Source: an uncultured Cohaesibacter sp. (lineage in GTDB: Bacteria > Pseudomonadota > Alphaproteobacteria > Rhizobiales > Cohaesibacteraceae). From it: DNA of 64,000 bases. Position 1 is the stretch's first letter. Every line of letters begins with the position of its first letter. This document shows positions 17,720 to 26,849 of the stretch, piece after piece. The stretch is taken from the NCBI RefSeq assembly GCF_963664735.1, contig NZ_OY761553.1, forward strand, positions 3,903,001 through 3,967,000, written 5' to 3'. Below the pieces are notes generated by a model that saw only the letters and a program-made list of their open reading frames with translations, had not been told where the DNA came from and searched no databases. The translations under genes were made by a program, and so were the position numbers.

Positions 17720-18907
17720 CTAGGACAATTTTTTCAACGTATTCATGACAGTCAATCTTGTTGTTACTGCGGTGAATATGGCGATCAGAATGATCAGGCC
17801 CAACGTGCCAAGATAGGCGTTGTATCCCAGTTGTACCACGCCGAGTAAGGCTTGCATCTGGTCCAGAGCAGCGGAGCCTTCCTGAGCGCGCAAAAGCAAT
17901 TGTACGATGATAAAGGTGAGAATTGCTGCACCACCGCCCGCCAAGGCCCCCTGCAAGCCCAGAGCAAAGAATTTTTGTTGGAATTCTCCGGCAATGAATT
18001 TATTGCTTGCCCCGACAAAGTGAAGGACTTCGATGGTTTCCCTGTTGCCTGACATGGCTGATCGTGTTGCGAAAACAACCGTGAGAATGGTTGCCACTAT
18101 GACCAGAATCATGATGGTGAAACCAATGAAAATGGCTGTTTCCGCCATGCTTCGAAGACGCTCCACCCAAAAGCGATGGTTGTCGAGAATGGCTCCCGGC
18201 ACTTCAGCTTGAAGCGCGGAGCTCAGGCTGTTGAAATCCACCTTGGAAGGATCGTCAATGGTCAGTTCTATGAGGCGGGGAACGGGCAGGTCATCAAATG
18301 TAATGTCCAATCCCAGCCATGGTTCTAGGAGGGAATTGGAGTCTTCAGAGGTGAGTGCTGTTGCGCTGGAGACCCCCGGCGCCTGACGGGCAATGGAAAT
18401 TGCCTTGGCCAATGCGCCTTCCATGTCGACACCATCAATCTGTCTGATCTGGATGGTCGCACCGCGGCTGATGTCGGACTGCCAGTCACGGGTCGCATCT
18501 GAAATAATCGATACGGCAGCAACCGTTAGCGCGGCCAAAAAGCTCATGATTGCGATTACCAGCACAAGGGCATGGCCAGCGATGGTGCCCTTGGGAACGA
18601 TGGGGCCGGGTTTTTTGTCCGAAAAAATAGTTTGAGGCACAAACCGCTTTGGCTTGATGTTTCGAAGAGCCCGGGTCTTGGTTCTCTTTTTCCGGATTTT
18701 GCCGCTCTTGTTGCCTTTGGGAAGGGGCGGCGCGCTGGTGGGTACGCCCATGTTTCCCTGCGGTTCGGAGCGCTGGTTTTGGGTCGAATTAGGTTCAAAC
18801 GGTTCTCTGCCAACAGGGCCGAGGTTGGGGCCAATGCGTGGCATGCCTGAAGGAAGAGGCGCGTGCTGGATTTTGTCATCATCACGGTCTGTCGGATGTC
18901 TGGCCAT
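17720..18907 (-). CDS. ftsX: cell division protein FtsX
   Basis: 395-residue permease-like partner of FtsE that couples division to peptidoglycan hydrolase activation. Four hydrophobic segments are visible: one near residue 115 (GHALVLVIAIMSFLAALTVA) and three after residue ~260, with the extracellular loop between. The first ~110 residues form a long, proline- and lysine-rich cytoplasmic extension that makes the protein longer than typical FtsX (about 300-330). It follows ftsE by 17 bp. Confidence 0.92.
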   Translation of the reverse strand: MARHPTDRDDDKIQHAPLPSGMPRIGPNLGPVGREPFEPNSTQNQRSEPQGNMGVPTSAPPLPKGNKSGKIRKKRTKTRALRNIKPKRFVPQTIFSDKKPGPIVPKGTIAGHALVLVIAIMSFLAALTVAAVSIISDATRDWQSDISRGATIQIRQIDGVDMEGALAKAISIARQAPGVSSATALTSEDSNSLLEPWLGLDITFDDLPVPRLIELTIDDPSKVDFNSLSSALQAEVPGAILDNHRFWVERLRSMAETAIFIGFTIMILVIVATILTVVFATRSAMSGNRETIEVLHFVGASNKFIAGEFQQKFFALGLQGALAGGGAAILTFIIVQLLLRAQEGSAALDQMQALLGVVQLGYNAYLGTLGLIILIAIFTAVTTRLTVMNTLKKLS

Positions 18908-18924
18908 GGCCTCCTTCTCCCTTC

Positions 18925-19584
18925 TCAGTCATAGATGTATAGCGTTCCGTCATTCAAAACAATGCGCCGCGCATCAATCTGGTCCATAAGGCCGGTGTCG
19001 TGCGTTGCGATGACGATCGAAGTGCCAGATCTATGCAGCTCAACGAACAAGCGCAAGAGCCTTCTGGCCAAAATCGGGTCGACGTTGCCGGTTGGCTCAT
19101 CGGCGAGCAAGAGCTTGGGACGTGATATCAGGGCTCGCGCAATCGCTGCGCGTTGTTTCTCTCCACCAGACATTACTGGTGGATAAACATGCATGCGGTG
19201 CCCAAGGCCGACCCATTCCAAAAGCTCCGCAACATCTGTGCGGTAGCTCTGCTCGGACATGCCCTTGACCCGTAGAGGCAGTGCAACATTCTCGAAAGTT
19301 GTCAGGTGATTGAGCAGGCGGAATTCCTGAAAGACAAAGCCGATTTGCCGGCGCAGCTTTGAGAGCTCATCATGGTCAAGGCGCGCGGTATCTTTGCCGA
19401 AAACCTTGATCAAGCCGCGATTTGGCTTGAGTGACAGAAACATCAGCTTGAGGAGTGATGTCTTGCCAGCCCCTGACGGACCTGAGAGAAACTGGAAGGA
19501 GTTGGGCGGGATGTGAAAAGACACATCATGCAATACCTCCTGTCCCATTCCGTAACGCAGGCCAACATTTTCAAAGCGAATCAA
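18925..19584 (-). CDS. ftsE: cell division ATP-binding protein FtsE
   Basis: 219-residue ABC ATPase. Walker A GPSGAGKTSLLKLM, signature MSGGEKQRAAIARALI, Walker B LLLADEPTGNVD and the THD switch match FtsE. The start codon is TTG at 19584, preceded by AAGGAAAGAGG; it gives the conserved N-terminus MIRFENVGLRYG and no ATG alternative exists. First gene of the ftsEX operon. Confidence 0.93.
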   Translation of the reverse strand: MIRFENVGLRYGMGQEVLHDVSFHIPPNSFQFLSGPSGAGKTSLLKLMFLSLKPNRGLIKVFGKDTARLDHDELSKLRRQIGFVFQEFRLLNHLTTFENVALPLRVKGMSEQSYRTDVAELLEWVGLGHRMHVYPPVMSGGEKQRAAIARALISRPKLLLADEPTGNVDPILARRLLRLFVELHRSGTSIVIATHDTGLMDQIDARRIVLNDGTLYIYD

Positions 19585-19794
19585 TGCCTCTTTCCTTTCG
19601 GTCGTTCGAGTGCAGCTTGCATGATTTGCGCGTTCGATTCACCCGATTTATGAACATTATGATTGATCTTAGAACGGGGTTTGGCAAAGCCTTAATGGCT
19701 GATATTCTATGTTGTGGATGATTCGCCAGTTTTCAATGCTTTAATTGAAACCGGACGGTCAGCGCGAGGGCTCTTTCAAAGCACAGAAACACCG

Positions 19795-21219
19795 ATGAAG
19801 ATAACCTGCCCAAATTGTTCGACAAGCTATCAGGTGCCTGATGATTATATCGGTGCGGAAGGGCGCCCTGTTCGCTGTTCCAGCTGTGGGGAAACATGGC
19901 ATGCAGAACAGCCCAAAGAGCCTCCCTCCAAGCCAGCTCCCAAGGCTGTGCCGGAGGAGAAGGCGCCCGATCCTGTTGCTGATGAGGGCAAAGAGCAAAG
20001 TCAGGATGACATCGATGCTTTGTTTGACAGCCCGTCTGGCGGCGGCAAAGAGCAAAGTCAGGATGACATCGATGCTTTGTTTGACAGCCCTTCTGGCGGC
20101 GGCAAAGAGCAAAGTCAGGATGACATCGATGCTTTGTTTGACAGCCCTTCTGGCGGCGGCAAAGAGCAAAGTCAGGATGACATCGATGCTTTGTTTGACA
20201 GCCCTTCTGGCGGCGGCGAAGAGCAAAGCCAGGACGATATCGACGCTTTGTTTGACAGCCCTTCTGGCGGCGGCAAAGAGCAAAGCCAGGATGACATCGA
20301 TGCTTTGTTTGACAGCCCTTCTGGCGGCGGCAAAGAGCAAAGTCAGGATGATATCGACGCTCTGTTTGATAGCCCCTCTGATGGCGGTGAAGAGCAAAGT
20401 CAGGATGATATCGATGCTCTGTTTGATAGCCCTTCAGGCGGTGGCGAGGAGCAAAACCAAGATGATATTGATGCGCTCTTTGATGAGCCAGCCAAGAGCG
20501 AACCCAAAAAGCCAGAAAAGGCCAAAGAGACCAAGGATGCCGGTGCCGAAAGCCGTGTGCCTGAGGCCGCAGAAGCTGAGGACGAACCATCTTCCAATCC
20601 TTTTGTGGTGAAGGGTGATGCTGGCGATGATTTCAAGCCGCCTGTTGTGGATCTGCTGGATGCTGCTGCTTTTGAAGCCCAGAAGAAGGTTGCAAGAGGG
20701 TCCGATATTGAATCGAGCGCCAGACGCCGTCGGCGCAAAAAGCGTGGGGCGAAAAACAACAAATCAGCCAAACGGCAAGTGTCTGTCAATCGCGAATGGA
20801 TAATCGGCGGGGGAGCGCTGGGCGCTACCGTGCTTTTGGTTGGTATGTTGTTTCTCATGCCGCAATTCTGGGTGAAGAGCTTCCCCAATCTGGCTTCGCT
20901 TTATTCCATGTTCGGCATGAACGTGAATATCGTCGGTGTCGACATTGATATGGTTGATGTACGATTGGAGCAAAAGGCTGGCTCTCCGGTTCTTTCTATT
21001 GAGACAGAATTGGTGAATCCGGGCACGGAACCTGTGATTCTTCCCTCTGTGGAGTTTTCCGTCCTTGGCAAGGAGCGTTTGGCCCTTTATTCATGGACCA
21101 TCGGGCCGGACCATGTGGGTCTTGGGCCAGGTGAGCGAAAGCAAATTGAAACCTCTGTTGCTGCGCCCGCGCAGGCGAGATATTTGACGCTTCGCGTTTT
21201 CAACGAAAAGTCCAATTAG
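19795..21219 (+). CDS. MJ0042 zinc-ribbon membrane protein with nine SQDDIDALF repeats
   Basis: 474 residues. It begins with a CPNC-x(n)-CSSC zinc ribbon of the MJ0042/DUF3426 type (MKITCPNCSTSYQ, RCSSCGETWHA). Residues ~66-225 are nine copies of a 19-residue unit KEQSQDDIDALFDSPSGGG. A KR-rich stretch (RRRRKKRG) precedes one transmembrane helix (~residues 340-360), and the C-terminal ~110 residues are a DUF3426-like exported domain. The ATG at 19795 begins the zinc ribbon. It diverges from ftsE and precedes hpt. Function unknown; the acidic repeats suggest multivalent protein binding. Confidence 0.83.
   Translation: MKITCPNCSTSYQVPDDYIGAEGRPVRCSSCGETWHAEQPKEPPSKPAPKAVPEEKAPDPVADEGKEQSQDDIDALFDSPSGGGKEQSQDDIDALFDSPSGGGKEQSQDDIDALFDSPSGGGKEQSQDDIDALFDSPSGGGEEQSQDDIDALFDSPSGGGKEQSQDDIDALFDSPSGGGKEQSQDDIDALFDSPSDGGEEQSQDDIDALFDSPSGGGEEQNQDDIDALFDEPAKSEPKKPEKAKETKDAGAESRVPEAAEAEDEPSSNPFVVKGDAGDDFKPPVVDLLDAAAFEAQKKVARGSDIESSARRRRRKKRGAKNNKSAKRQVSVNREWIIGGGALGATVLLVGMLFLMPQFWVKSFPNLASLYSMFGMNVNIVGVDIDMVDVRLEQKAGSPVLSIETELVNPGTEPVILPSVEFSVLGKERLALYSWTIGPDHVGLGPGERKQIETSVAAPAQARYLTLRVFNEKSN
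19990..20487 (+). repeat. 57-bp in-frame tandem repeat (8 full units plus one partial)
   Basis: Units start at 19990, 20047, 20104, 20161, 20218, 20275, 20332, 20389 and a truncated ninth at 20446. Units 1-4 are nearly identical at DNA level, while units 5-9 carry synonymous and K-to-E changes. That gradient suggests recent expansion of the 5' end. The spacing is exactly 57 bp throughout, so copy-number change keeps the frame. Confidence 0.97.
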
Positions 21220-21267
21220 TCGGGTATTGCCAATCAAGACGCGCCCGAAGGGAACCCGGAAAAGTTT

Positions 21268-21792
21268 ATGACAGATAAGATCGAAGTCCTCTATGACGAG
21301 GCGACTCTCGCAAAGCGCAATGATGAATTGGCAACAGCAATCGCTGCGGCGGGCTATAAAAACCTGCTCGTTATTGCAGTTCTTAAAGGCAGCTTTATTT
21401 TTGCCGCTGACTTGCTGCGTTCGCTCTATCGTGCTGGCGTTCCTCTGGAAGTGGAATTCATGTCCTTGTCCAGTTATGGTTCCGGCACAAAGTCGTCCGG
21501 TAATGTGAAAGTCGTGCGCGATATCGAGGTGATCGTGAAGGACCGCGATGTTCTGCTTGTCGATGATATTCTGGAGTCTGGCCGGACTTTGGCCTTTGCA
21601 AAGAATCTGTTGCAGGAGCGTGGAGCCAACAGGGCGGATGTGGCTGTTTTGCTCGATAAGCCGGGCAAACGTGTTGTTGAGCTTGATGCGGAATATGTCG
21701 GGTTTGATTGCCCGGACAAATTTGTTGTCGGCTATGGTATGGACAAGGCGCACTCTTTCCGGGAAGTGCCTTTTGTTGGCTATCTTGAGTAG
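21268..21792 (+). CDS. hpt: hypoxanthine phosphoribosyltransferase
   Basis: 174-residue purine salvage enzyme converting hypoxanthine/guanine and PRPP to IMP/GMP. The PRPP-binding loop DVLLVDDILESGRTL is canonical, and VLKGSFIFAADLLR and the FVVGYGMD C-terminal segment match Hpt. It lies 48 bp behind the zinc-ribbon gene and could be co-transcribed. Family length is typical. Confidence 0.94.
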   Translation: MTDKIEVLYDEATLAKRNDELATAIAAAGYKNLLVIAVLKGSFIFAADLLRSLYRAGVPLEVEFMSLSSYGSGTKSSGNVKVVRDIEVIVKDRDVLLVDDILESGRTLAFAKNLLQERGANRADVAVLLDKPGKRVVELDAEYVGFDCPDKFVVGYGMDKAHSFREVPFVGYLE

Positions 21793-21837
21793 ATTTTCTC
21801 TTTGAAATCAAATTTTTATCTTAATTGCGTGATGCCG

Positions 21838-21874
21838 GCGCCATCGTAAGATTTTTCTTGTGATGGCGCTTTTT
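21838..21874 (+). terminator. terminator after hpt
   Basis: Arms GCGCCATC (21838-21845) and GATGGCGC (21862-21869) followed by TTTTT. The loop is 16 bases and A/T-rich. Confidence 0.6.
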
Positions 21875-22009
21875 CTTATGTGTAAACATAACTCTAGATA
21901 AATTTTTCCCTCGCGTTTTCGCTTTTGGTAAACCTTTTAGCTGTCAAATGGGCTGGCAAGATCAAGAGAAGATCTTGGTGTAACAAAAAGAGTATGTGGG
22001 GGTAGAGTT

Positions 22010-22420
22010 ATGGCCCGAATTCTTCTGACCGAAGATGACGACGGCGTTCGCATGTTTGTGCAGCGGGCATTGATGATGGACGGGCATGACGTCAAGACCG
22101 CAGAAGATGGCACGGATGCAATGGACTTGCTGGCTGAGCAGGGCGGATCGTTTGATCTGTTGCTGACCGACATCAAAATGCCGGAAATGGATGGGATCGA
22201 ACTGGCAAAATCCGCAGCGTCGAACTGGCCGGACATTACCATACTGATGATGACCGGGTATGCGGATCAGCGTGAGCGATGCGATAGTCTCGCCGCCATT
22301 GTCCATGATGTCGTGTCAAAACCGTTTTCATTGGCTGAAATTCGTCGCGCGGTTAAAGAGGCTCTCTCTGGTGAGGAAGCTCTGGGGCCTGTTTCCATGT
22401 CGCAAGCGATGTATGGATAG
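22010..22420 (+). CDS. cpdR: single-domain response regulator CpdR
   Basis: 136-residue receiver-only protein. The acidic pocket is EDD (8-10), the phospho-acceptor is Asp54 in LLTDIKMPEMDG, and the Lys is in VVSKPFSLAEI. The stretch ILMMTGYADQRERCDSL is diagnostic of CpdR, which in its unphosphorylated form brings substrates to ClpXP to drive cell-cycle proteolysis and is controlled through the CckA-ChpT relay. The C-terminus is somewhat longer than Caulobacter CpdR. Confidence 0.88.
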   Translation: MARILLTEDDDGVRMFVQRALMMDGHDVKTAEDGTDAMDLLAEQGGSFDLLLTDIKMPEMDGIELAKSAASNWPDITILMMTGYADQRERCDSLAAIVHDVVSKPFSLAEIRRAVKEALSGEEALGPVSMSQAMYG

Positions 22421-22439
22421 GCCTGTTGCCGATTGCGTT

Positions 22440-22472
22440 AAAAAAAGGGATGGCAATTGCCATCCCTTTTTG
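22440..22472. terminator. bidirectional terminator, cpdR / lysA
   Basis: AAAAAGGGATGGC-AATT-GCCATCCCTTTTT is a near-perfect palindrome with A-run and T-run on the two sides, between the convergent cpdR stop (22420) and lysA stop (22494). It should work in both directions. Confidence 0.88.
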
Positions 22473-22493
22473 TTTTTTGACCATGAATTGGGG

Positions 22494-23765
22494 CTAGTCT
22501 TGCAGCCAGTCCGGCACGCTGTCCAGAGCGATCAGCTCGTCATAGCTCTTGCGTTCGCGAATGACGCTCCACTTGTCGCCGCTGACGAGCACTTCAGGCA
22601 CCAGCAGGCGGCTGTTGTAAGTGCCCGCTTGCACCGCGCCATAAGCGCCAGCCGACATGATGGCTACGAGATCGCCTGAGTTCATTTGCGGCAAGGGGCG
22701 GTCTTGCGCCAGAAAATCGCCAGTTTCGCAAACTGGGCCGACAATATCCACGTTTGAAACCGGGGTGTCGTAGGATGGCTCCCTGACAGGCAAGGCTTCA
22801 TGCCAGGCTTCATAAAGAGTTGGTCGGATCAGGTCGTTCATTGCGCCATCGACGATGACGAAGGTTTTGCCTTCACCTTCCTTGCGGTAGATCACCTCAG
22901 TGACCAGCACACCTGCATTGCCTGCAATCATGCGGCCCGGTTCGAAATAGACTTTGCAATCAAGATGCTTGATGTGCTTTTTGACCGTTTCGGCATAGTC
23001 GCGCGGCAGTGGTGGAGGAGATTGGGTGTTCTGATAGGGAATGCCAAGGCCGCCGCCCAGATCCACATGCTCGATCTCCAGCCCGTCATCGCGCAATTGC
23101 ATGACCAGATCTTCAAGCCGTTCGAATGCGGAATCAAAAGGCTCCAGATGTGTGATCTGACTGCCGATATGCATGTCTATGCCGGTAACCTTGATGCCGG
23201 GAAGGCTTGCTGCGCGTTTGTAGACCTCACGGGCACGCTTCCAGGGAATGCCGAATTTGTTTTCCGACTTGCCAGTAGCGATTTTGGCGTGGGTCTTTGC
23301 GTCCACATCGGGGTTGATGCGAAGTGAAATTCTGCCCACTTTGCCCAGTTCCGTTGCGATCAGGCTGAGATGCTCAAGCTCTGGCTCGGATTCCACATTG
23401 AAGCAGAGAATGTCCTGCTCCAGCGCAAAGGTCAGTTCGCGTCGGGTTTTGCCTACGCCGGAAAAGAGGATCTTGGTGGCTGGAATCCCCGCAGCCAAAG
23501 CTCTGCGCATTTCGCCTTCGGAGACAACATCAGCGCCCGCACCAAGGCGCGCGAGCACCCTCAGAACCGCCTGATTTGAATTGGCTTTCATGGCATAGCA
23601 AAGCATGGAGTCCACATCACTGAAGGCTTTTGAGAAGACTTCGTAATGGCGTTCCAGCGTTGCGGTTGAATAGACATAGAAAGGAGTGCCGACTTTCTTG
23701 GCTATTTCAGGAATGGCAACACCTTCGGCATGCATAATGCCATCGATATAGTCGAAATGGTGCAT
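22494..23765 (-). CDS. lysA: diaminopimelate decarboxylase
   Basis: 423-residue PLP enzyme for the last step of lysine synthesis. The PLP lysine lies in MLCYAMKANSNQAVL, the HIGSQ and ELDLGGGLGI-like (HVDLGGGLGIPY) blocks follow, EPGRMIAGNAGVLV matches the family, and the substrate-binding C-terminal block is VGPVCETGDFLA. It closes an argH-lptM-lysA run, the usual order in Hyphomicrobiales. Confidence 0.95.
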   Translation of the reverse strand: MHHFDYIDGIMHAEGVAIPEIAKKVGTPFYVYSTATLERHYEVFSKAFSDVDSMLCYAMKANSNQAVLRVLARLGAGADVVSEGEMRRALAAGIPATKILFSGVGKTRRELTFALEQDILCFNVESEPELEHLSLIATELGKVGRISLRINPDVDAKTHAKIATGKSENKFGIPWKRAREVYKRAASLPGIKVTGIDMHIGSQITHLEPFDSAFERLEDLVMQLRDDGLEIEHVDLGGGLGIPYQNTQSPPPLPRDYAETVKKHIKHLDCKVYFEPGRMIAGNAGVLVTEVIYRKEGEGKTFVIVDGAMNDLIRPTLYEAWHEALPVREPSYDTPVSNVDIVGPVCETGDFLAQDRPLPQMNSGDLVAIMSAGAYGAVQAGTYNSRLLVPEVLVSGDKWSVIRERKSYDELIALDSVPDWLQD

Positions 23766-23858
23766 GGTTATCTCTTCTGGGGCTCATTGTTTGGCTCGCT
23801 TATATCTTGCGAGTTGGAATGGCAATGCGTGTCTAGCAAAGGCGTGATTGCTTTGAGG

Positions 23859-24107
23859 CTAGAGCAATGGATCAAGGAAGAAATGTCTGTCCGGGCTTTT
23901 GGTTGGCGTTGCCGTTGGCGCTGCGCCGTCCGGTGCAGTTTGCTTCTCGACAGGATCCTGGACCATCGTTTGCGTGTTTGTTGCCGCTGAAGGGGGCTTT
24001 AGGGGGCCTCGAACACCACAAGCGGACAGGCTGGCCATCATGCCCAATGCGATGAGCCCGGTTGCGGCGGTTTTGACGACTGATTTTGAAAACATGTCAT
24101 GACCCAT
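23859..24107 (-). CDS. lptM: LptM-like small lipoprotein (YifL family)
   Basis: About 82 residues. Signal peptide MFSKSVVKTAATGLIALGMM leads to a lipobox LSAC at the acylated Cys, directly followed by GVRGPLKPP, the CGxxGPLxxP signature of LptM/YifL, which assists maturation of the LptD/E LPS translocon. Start ATG 24107 has AAGGGA nine bases upstream; ATG 24095 (MFSK) is an alternative. Position between argH and lysA is the conserved one for this gene. Confidence 0.85.
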   Translation of the reverse strand: MGHDMFSKSVVKTAATGLIALGMMASLSACGVRGPLKPPSAATNTQTMVQDPVEKQTAPDGAAPTATPTKSPDRHFFLDPLL

Positions 24108-24207
24108 CGCTTGATATCCCTTTTCTTCGCATGGTTCAGATGGTGCGTGGCTTTTTTCACCATGGCACGGCCGGACGCTTTGGGTCCGGCCTGATTGCCT
24201 TGTTTGA

Positions 24208-25608
24208 CTATTGCTTAGCTGCTTTTTCTTTTTCAAGCTTTTTCAGCCAGCTTTTGGCCTGTTTTTTGACATTGACCGGCGATGTGCCGCCATATGAGGT
24301 GCGGCTGCGGACAGATTTGTCAACCGAGAGAACAGAGAAAACATCTTCAGTGATGGTCGGCTCTACGGTTTGCATGTCTTCAAGGCTCAGTTTGTGCAGT
24401 TCGACATTGCGTTCGGCGGCCATGGCAACGAGGCTGCCGGTCACATGATGGGCGTTGCGGAAAGGCATGCCCAGCGTACGGACGAGCCAGTCAGCAAGGT
24501 CAGTGGCGGTGGAATAGCCCGAACCCGCAGCCTTTTTCAGCTCTTTGATATTTGGTTCCAGGTCTCCGACCATGCCGGTCATGGCGGCGACGCACAGGGA
24601 AAGATTTTGCAAGGCGTCGAAGATTTGTTCCTTGTCTTCCTGCATGTCTTTGGAATAGGCCAGCGGCAGACCCTTCATGACAACCAGCAGAGCGCTGAGC
24701 GCACCGATGATGCGGCCTGACTTGGCCCGTACCAGCTCGGCGGCATCGGGGTTACGCTTTTGCGGCATGATCGACGAGCCGGTGGAGAATTTGTCCGAAA
24801 GCTTGACGAAGCGGAACTGGGCCGAAGACCAGATAACCAGTTCTTCGGCAAAACGAGACAAATGCACTGCGCAGATGGATGCCGTTGAAAGGGCTTCCAG
24901 AGCGAAGTCGCGGTCGGAAACTCCATCCAGAGAGTTGGCTGTCGGACGATCGAAGCCAAGCTCTTTGGCTGTCATGTGACGGTCAATCGGGAAGGACGTG
25001 CCAGCCAGCGCTGCAGAGCCCAGCGGGCATTCATTCATGCGTTTGCGCGCGTCTTGCACACGACCGCGGTCGCGCGAGAGCATTTCCACATAGGCCATCA
25101 TGTGATGGCCGAAGGTGACCGGCTGAGCGCTTTGCAAATGAGTAAAGCCGGGCATGACGGCACTGGAGAAAGCGTCTGCCTTGGTCGCGAAAGCCAGCTG
25201 CAGTTCGAGCAGTTGCAAATCAAGTGTGTCCAGAGTGTCCCGCACCCAGAGGCGGAAATCGGTGGCCACCTGATCGTTTCTGGAACGCGCTGTATGCAAG
25301 CGACCGGCATTGGGGCCCAAGAGATCTGCAAGGCGGCTTTCCACATTCATATGAATGTCTTCAAGGGCGCGCGAAAAAGTGAAGCTGCCTGCCTCAATTT
25401 CTCCCTTGATTGTGTCTAGACCATCCTCAATGGCTTTGGCATTATCTGCAGGGATGATTTCCTGCTGGGCCAACATGCGCACATGTGCTTTGGATCCGGC
25501 AATGTCCTGGGAGTAGAGTTTTTTATCGAAATCGATGGAAGCATTGATTTCTTCCATAATGGCGTCTGGACCTTCGGAGAAGCGGCCGCCCCACATTTTG
25601 TTACTCAT
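24208..25608 (-). CDS. argH: argininosuccinate lyase
   Basis: 466-residue fumarase/aspartase-superfamily enzyme that splits argininosuccinate to arginine and fumarate. MWGGRFSEG at the N-terminus, [24 protein letters not shown] and the active-site loop [17 protein letters not shown] are all canonical ArgH blocks. ATG 25608 gives the standard [10 protein letters not shown] start; upstream frame to 25662 is rejected. Divergent from tlpA. Confidence 0.96.
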   Translation of the reverse strand: MSNKMWGGRFSEGPDAIMEEINASIDFDKKLYSQDIAGSKAHVRMLAQQEIIPADNAKAIEDGLDTIKGEIEAGSFTFSRALEDIHMNVESRLADLLGPNAGRLHTARSRNDQVATDFRLWVRDTLDTLDLQLLELQLAFATKADAFSSAVMPGFTHLQSAQPVTFGHHMMAYVEMLSRDRGRVQDARKRMNECPLGSAALAGTSFPIDRHMTAKELGFDRPTANSLDGVSDRDFALEALSTASICAVHLSRFAEELVIWSSAQFRFVKLSDKFSTGSSIMPQKRNPDAAELVRAKSGRIIGALSALLVVMKGLPLAYSKDMQEDKEQIFDALQNLSLCVAAMTGMVGDLEPNIKELKKAAGSGYSTATDLADWLVRTLGMPFRNAHHVTGSLVAMAAERNVELHKLSLEDMQTVEPTITEDVFSVLSVDKSVRSRTSYGGTSPVNVKKQAKSWLKKLEKEKAAKQ

Positions 25609-25767
25609 GATGCTTATTCCATTGATCAGATCGGTAAGTCGTGCTGCTTTATGCCACAACAAGGTTGGGCTGTCAGCGGCTTAACGTAGAAAATGCCGAT
25701 CACTTGTCGTCTGGAGTGATGATTTATCGCACCTTTGCGTGAAATGATATCAGAAGGGAAAAGATTT

Positions 25768-26472
25768 ATGCCGTCTTTCACTGCCTCATTGAGACTGTTT
25801 CGTGCCAGTTTGTTGCTTCTTGTGGTCTCAGTGATTCCTGTTTCAGCCTGGGCGCAAGGCAGCTGTCCTCTTGCCAAGGCTCAGATTGATACGATCAATC
25901 CGATGATCAAGGGCAATATTGCGGCGCTTCAGACAAATGGCCATCCGATTGATTTCAGCTCTCTGGCCTTCAAGCGCGAGGATGGCAGCGCGGTTTCCCT
26001 TGCCGATTTCAGGGGCAAGACGGTGCTGCTCAATCTGTGGGCGACATGGTGCGCCCCCTGCCGTCATGAAATGCCTGATCTGGATGCGTTGCAGGCTGCA
26101 CTGGGAGGAGGTGACTTCGAGGTGGTCACGGTCAGCCTTGATCGCAAGTCTCCAGACAAGCCGCGAGCCTTTTTCGATGAGATCGGGATTGAGCATCTGA
26201 CGCTTTATTACGACGAGAAAATGGCCATGTTCCCATCCTTGCGCTCCAAGGGAATGGCGTTCGGCATGCCTTCAACGCTTCTCATTAATAAGGAGGGCTG
26301 CTCTTTGGCACATATGGCCGGGCCAGCAGCATGGGCCTCAGATGAGGCTTTGGCTTTGATACGGGCGATTACTCAAAAGGAACAGGCAAAGGCAGAAGAT
26401 TGCCATTGCCTTGGACCGGGGCAGGCAAGTCTTTTGAAAAAGATCAATATGAGCGCAGCTCTCAAGCCTTGA
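25768..26472 (+). CDS. tlpA: TlpA-type periplasmic thiol:disulfide oxidoreductase
   Basis: 234 residues with an N-terminal signal or anchor (LFRASLLLLVVSVIPVSAWAQ) and a thioredoxin-like domain whose active site is LNLWATWCAPCRHEMPDL. TlpA proteins keep periplasmic cysteines reduced, for instance for cytochrome oxidase copper insertion. The ATG at 25768 has GAAGGGAAAAG in front; the TTG at 25735 is rejected. The C-terminal CHCLG is an additional Cys pair. Divergent from argH, as in related genomes. Confidence 0.86.
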   Translation: MPSFTASLRLFRASLLLLVVSVIPVSAWAQGSCPLAKAQIDTINPMIKGNIAALQTNGHPIDFSSLAFKREDGSAVSLADFRGKTVLLNLWATWCAPCRHEMPDLDALQAALGGGDFEVVTVSLDRKSPDKPRAFFDEIGIEHLTLYYDEKMAMFPSLRSKGMAFGMPSTLLINKEGCSLAHMAGPAAWASDEALALIRAITQKEQAKAEDCHCLGPGQASLLKKINMSAALKP

Positions 26473-26668
26473 TATTGACGTTCTGCCCCATCCCTTCGGG
26501 GGCTGCACCGCTATTTTGCATGCCTTTTTGAACGAGCGAGTCAAGGGTGTTGGCCATATTCATATCGGCATTATGGGCCATTTTGATGAGGGTGGACCCT
26601 AGATCCATGCCTGATTGGGCGGCATTTACATAGGTCCCTGCTGTACCGGACGAAACGGCATTGGACAT
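26462..26668 (-). CDS. YjfB-like putative motility protein
   Basis: 68-residue protein starting MSNAVSSGTAGTYVNAAQSG and ending with GMGQNVNIKA, the layout of the YjfB family, which is annotated as putative motility protein on genetic context in Gram-positive bacteria. Amphipathic and without membrane segment. It overlaps the tlpA 3' end by 11 bp on the opposite strand. No flagellar gene is near, so its job here is open. Confidence 0.72.
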   Translation of the reverse strand: MSNAVSSGTAGTYVNAAQSGMDLGSTLIKMAHNADMNMANTLDSLVQKGMQNSGAAPEGMGQNVNIKA

Positions 26669-26849
26669 TGTCTGTCTCCCTGAGAATGAGGCTTACATAC
26701 AAACTTTAGCCTTGCATTTTGCGATAGCCGTCTTAATGCCGGGTTAATGGACAGTTAAGTTCATTTCTCAGTGTTTCTCAGTGCTTAGGCGAAAAGGCAA
26801 AATAGCCATCGGCTCCGGCTTGGTCTTTTCTGTCGCTCAGGTTGGAAGG

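Noticed and set aside
19990-20487. CRISPR-like repeat array
   Set aside because: Period is exactly 57 bp without unique spacers, it is in frame, and no cas genes are near.
19733-20590. Antisense ORFs of 285 and 212 codons over the repeat region
   Set aside because: They are shadows generated by the 57-bp in-frame repeats; the sense protein has a zinc ribbon and a membrane helix.
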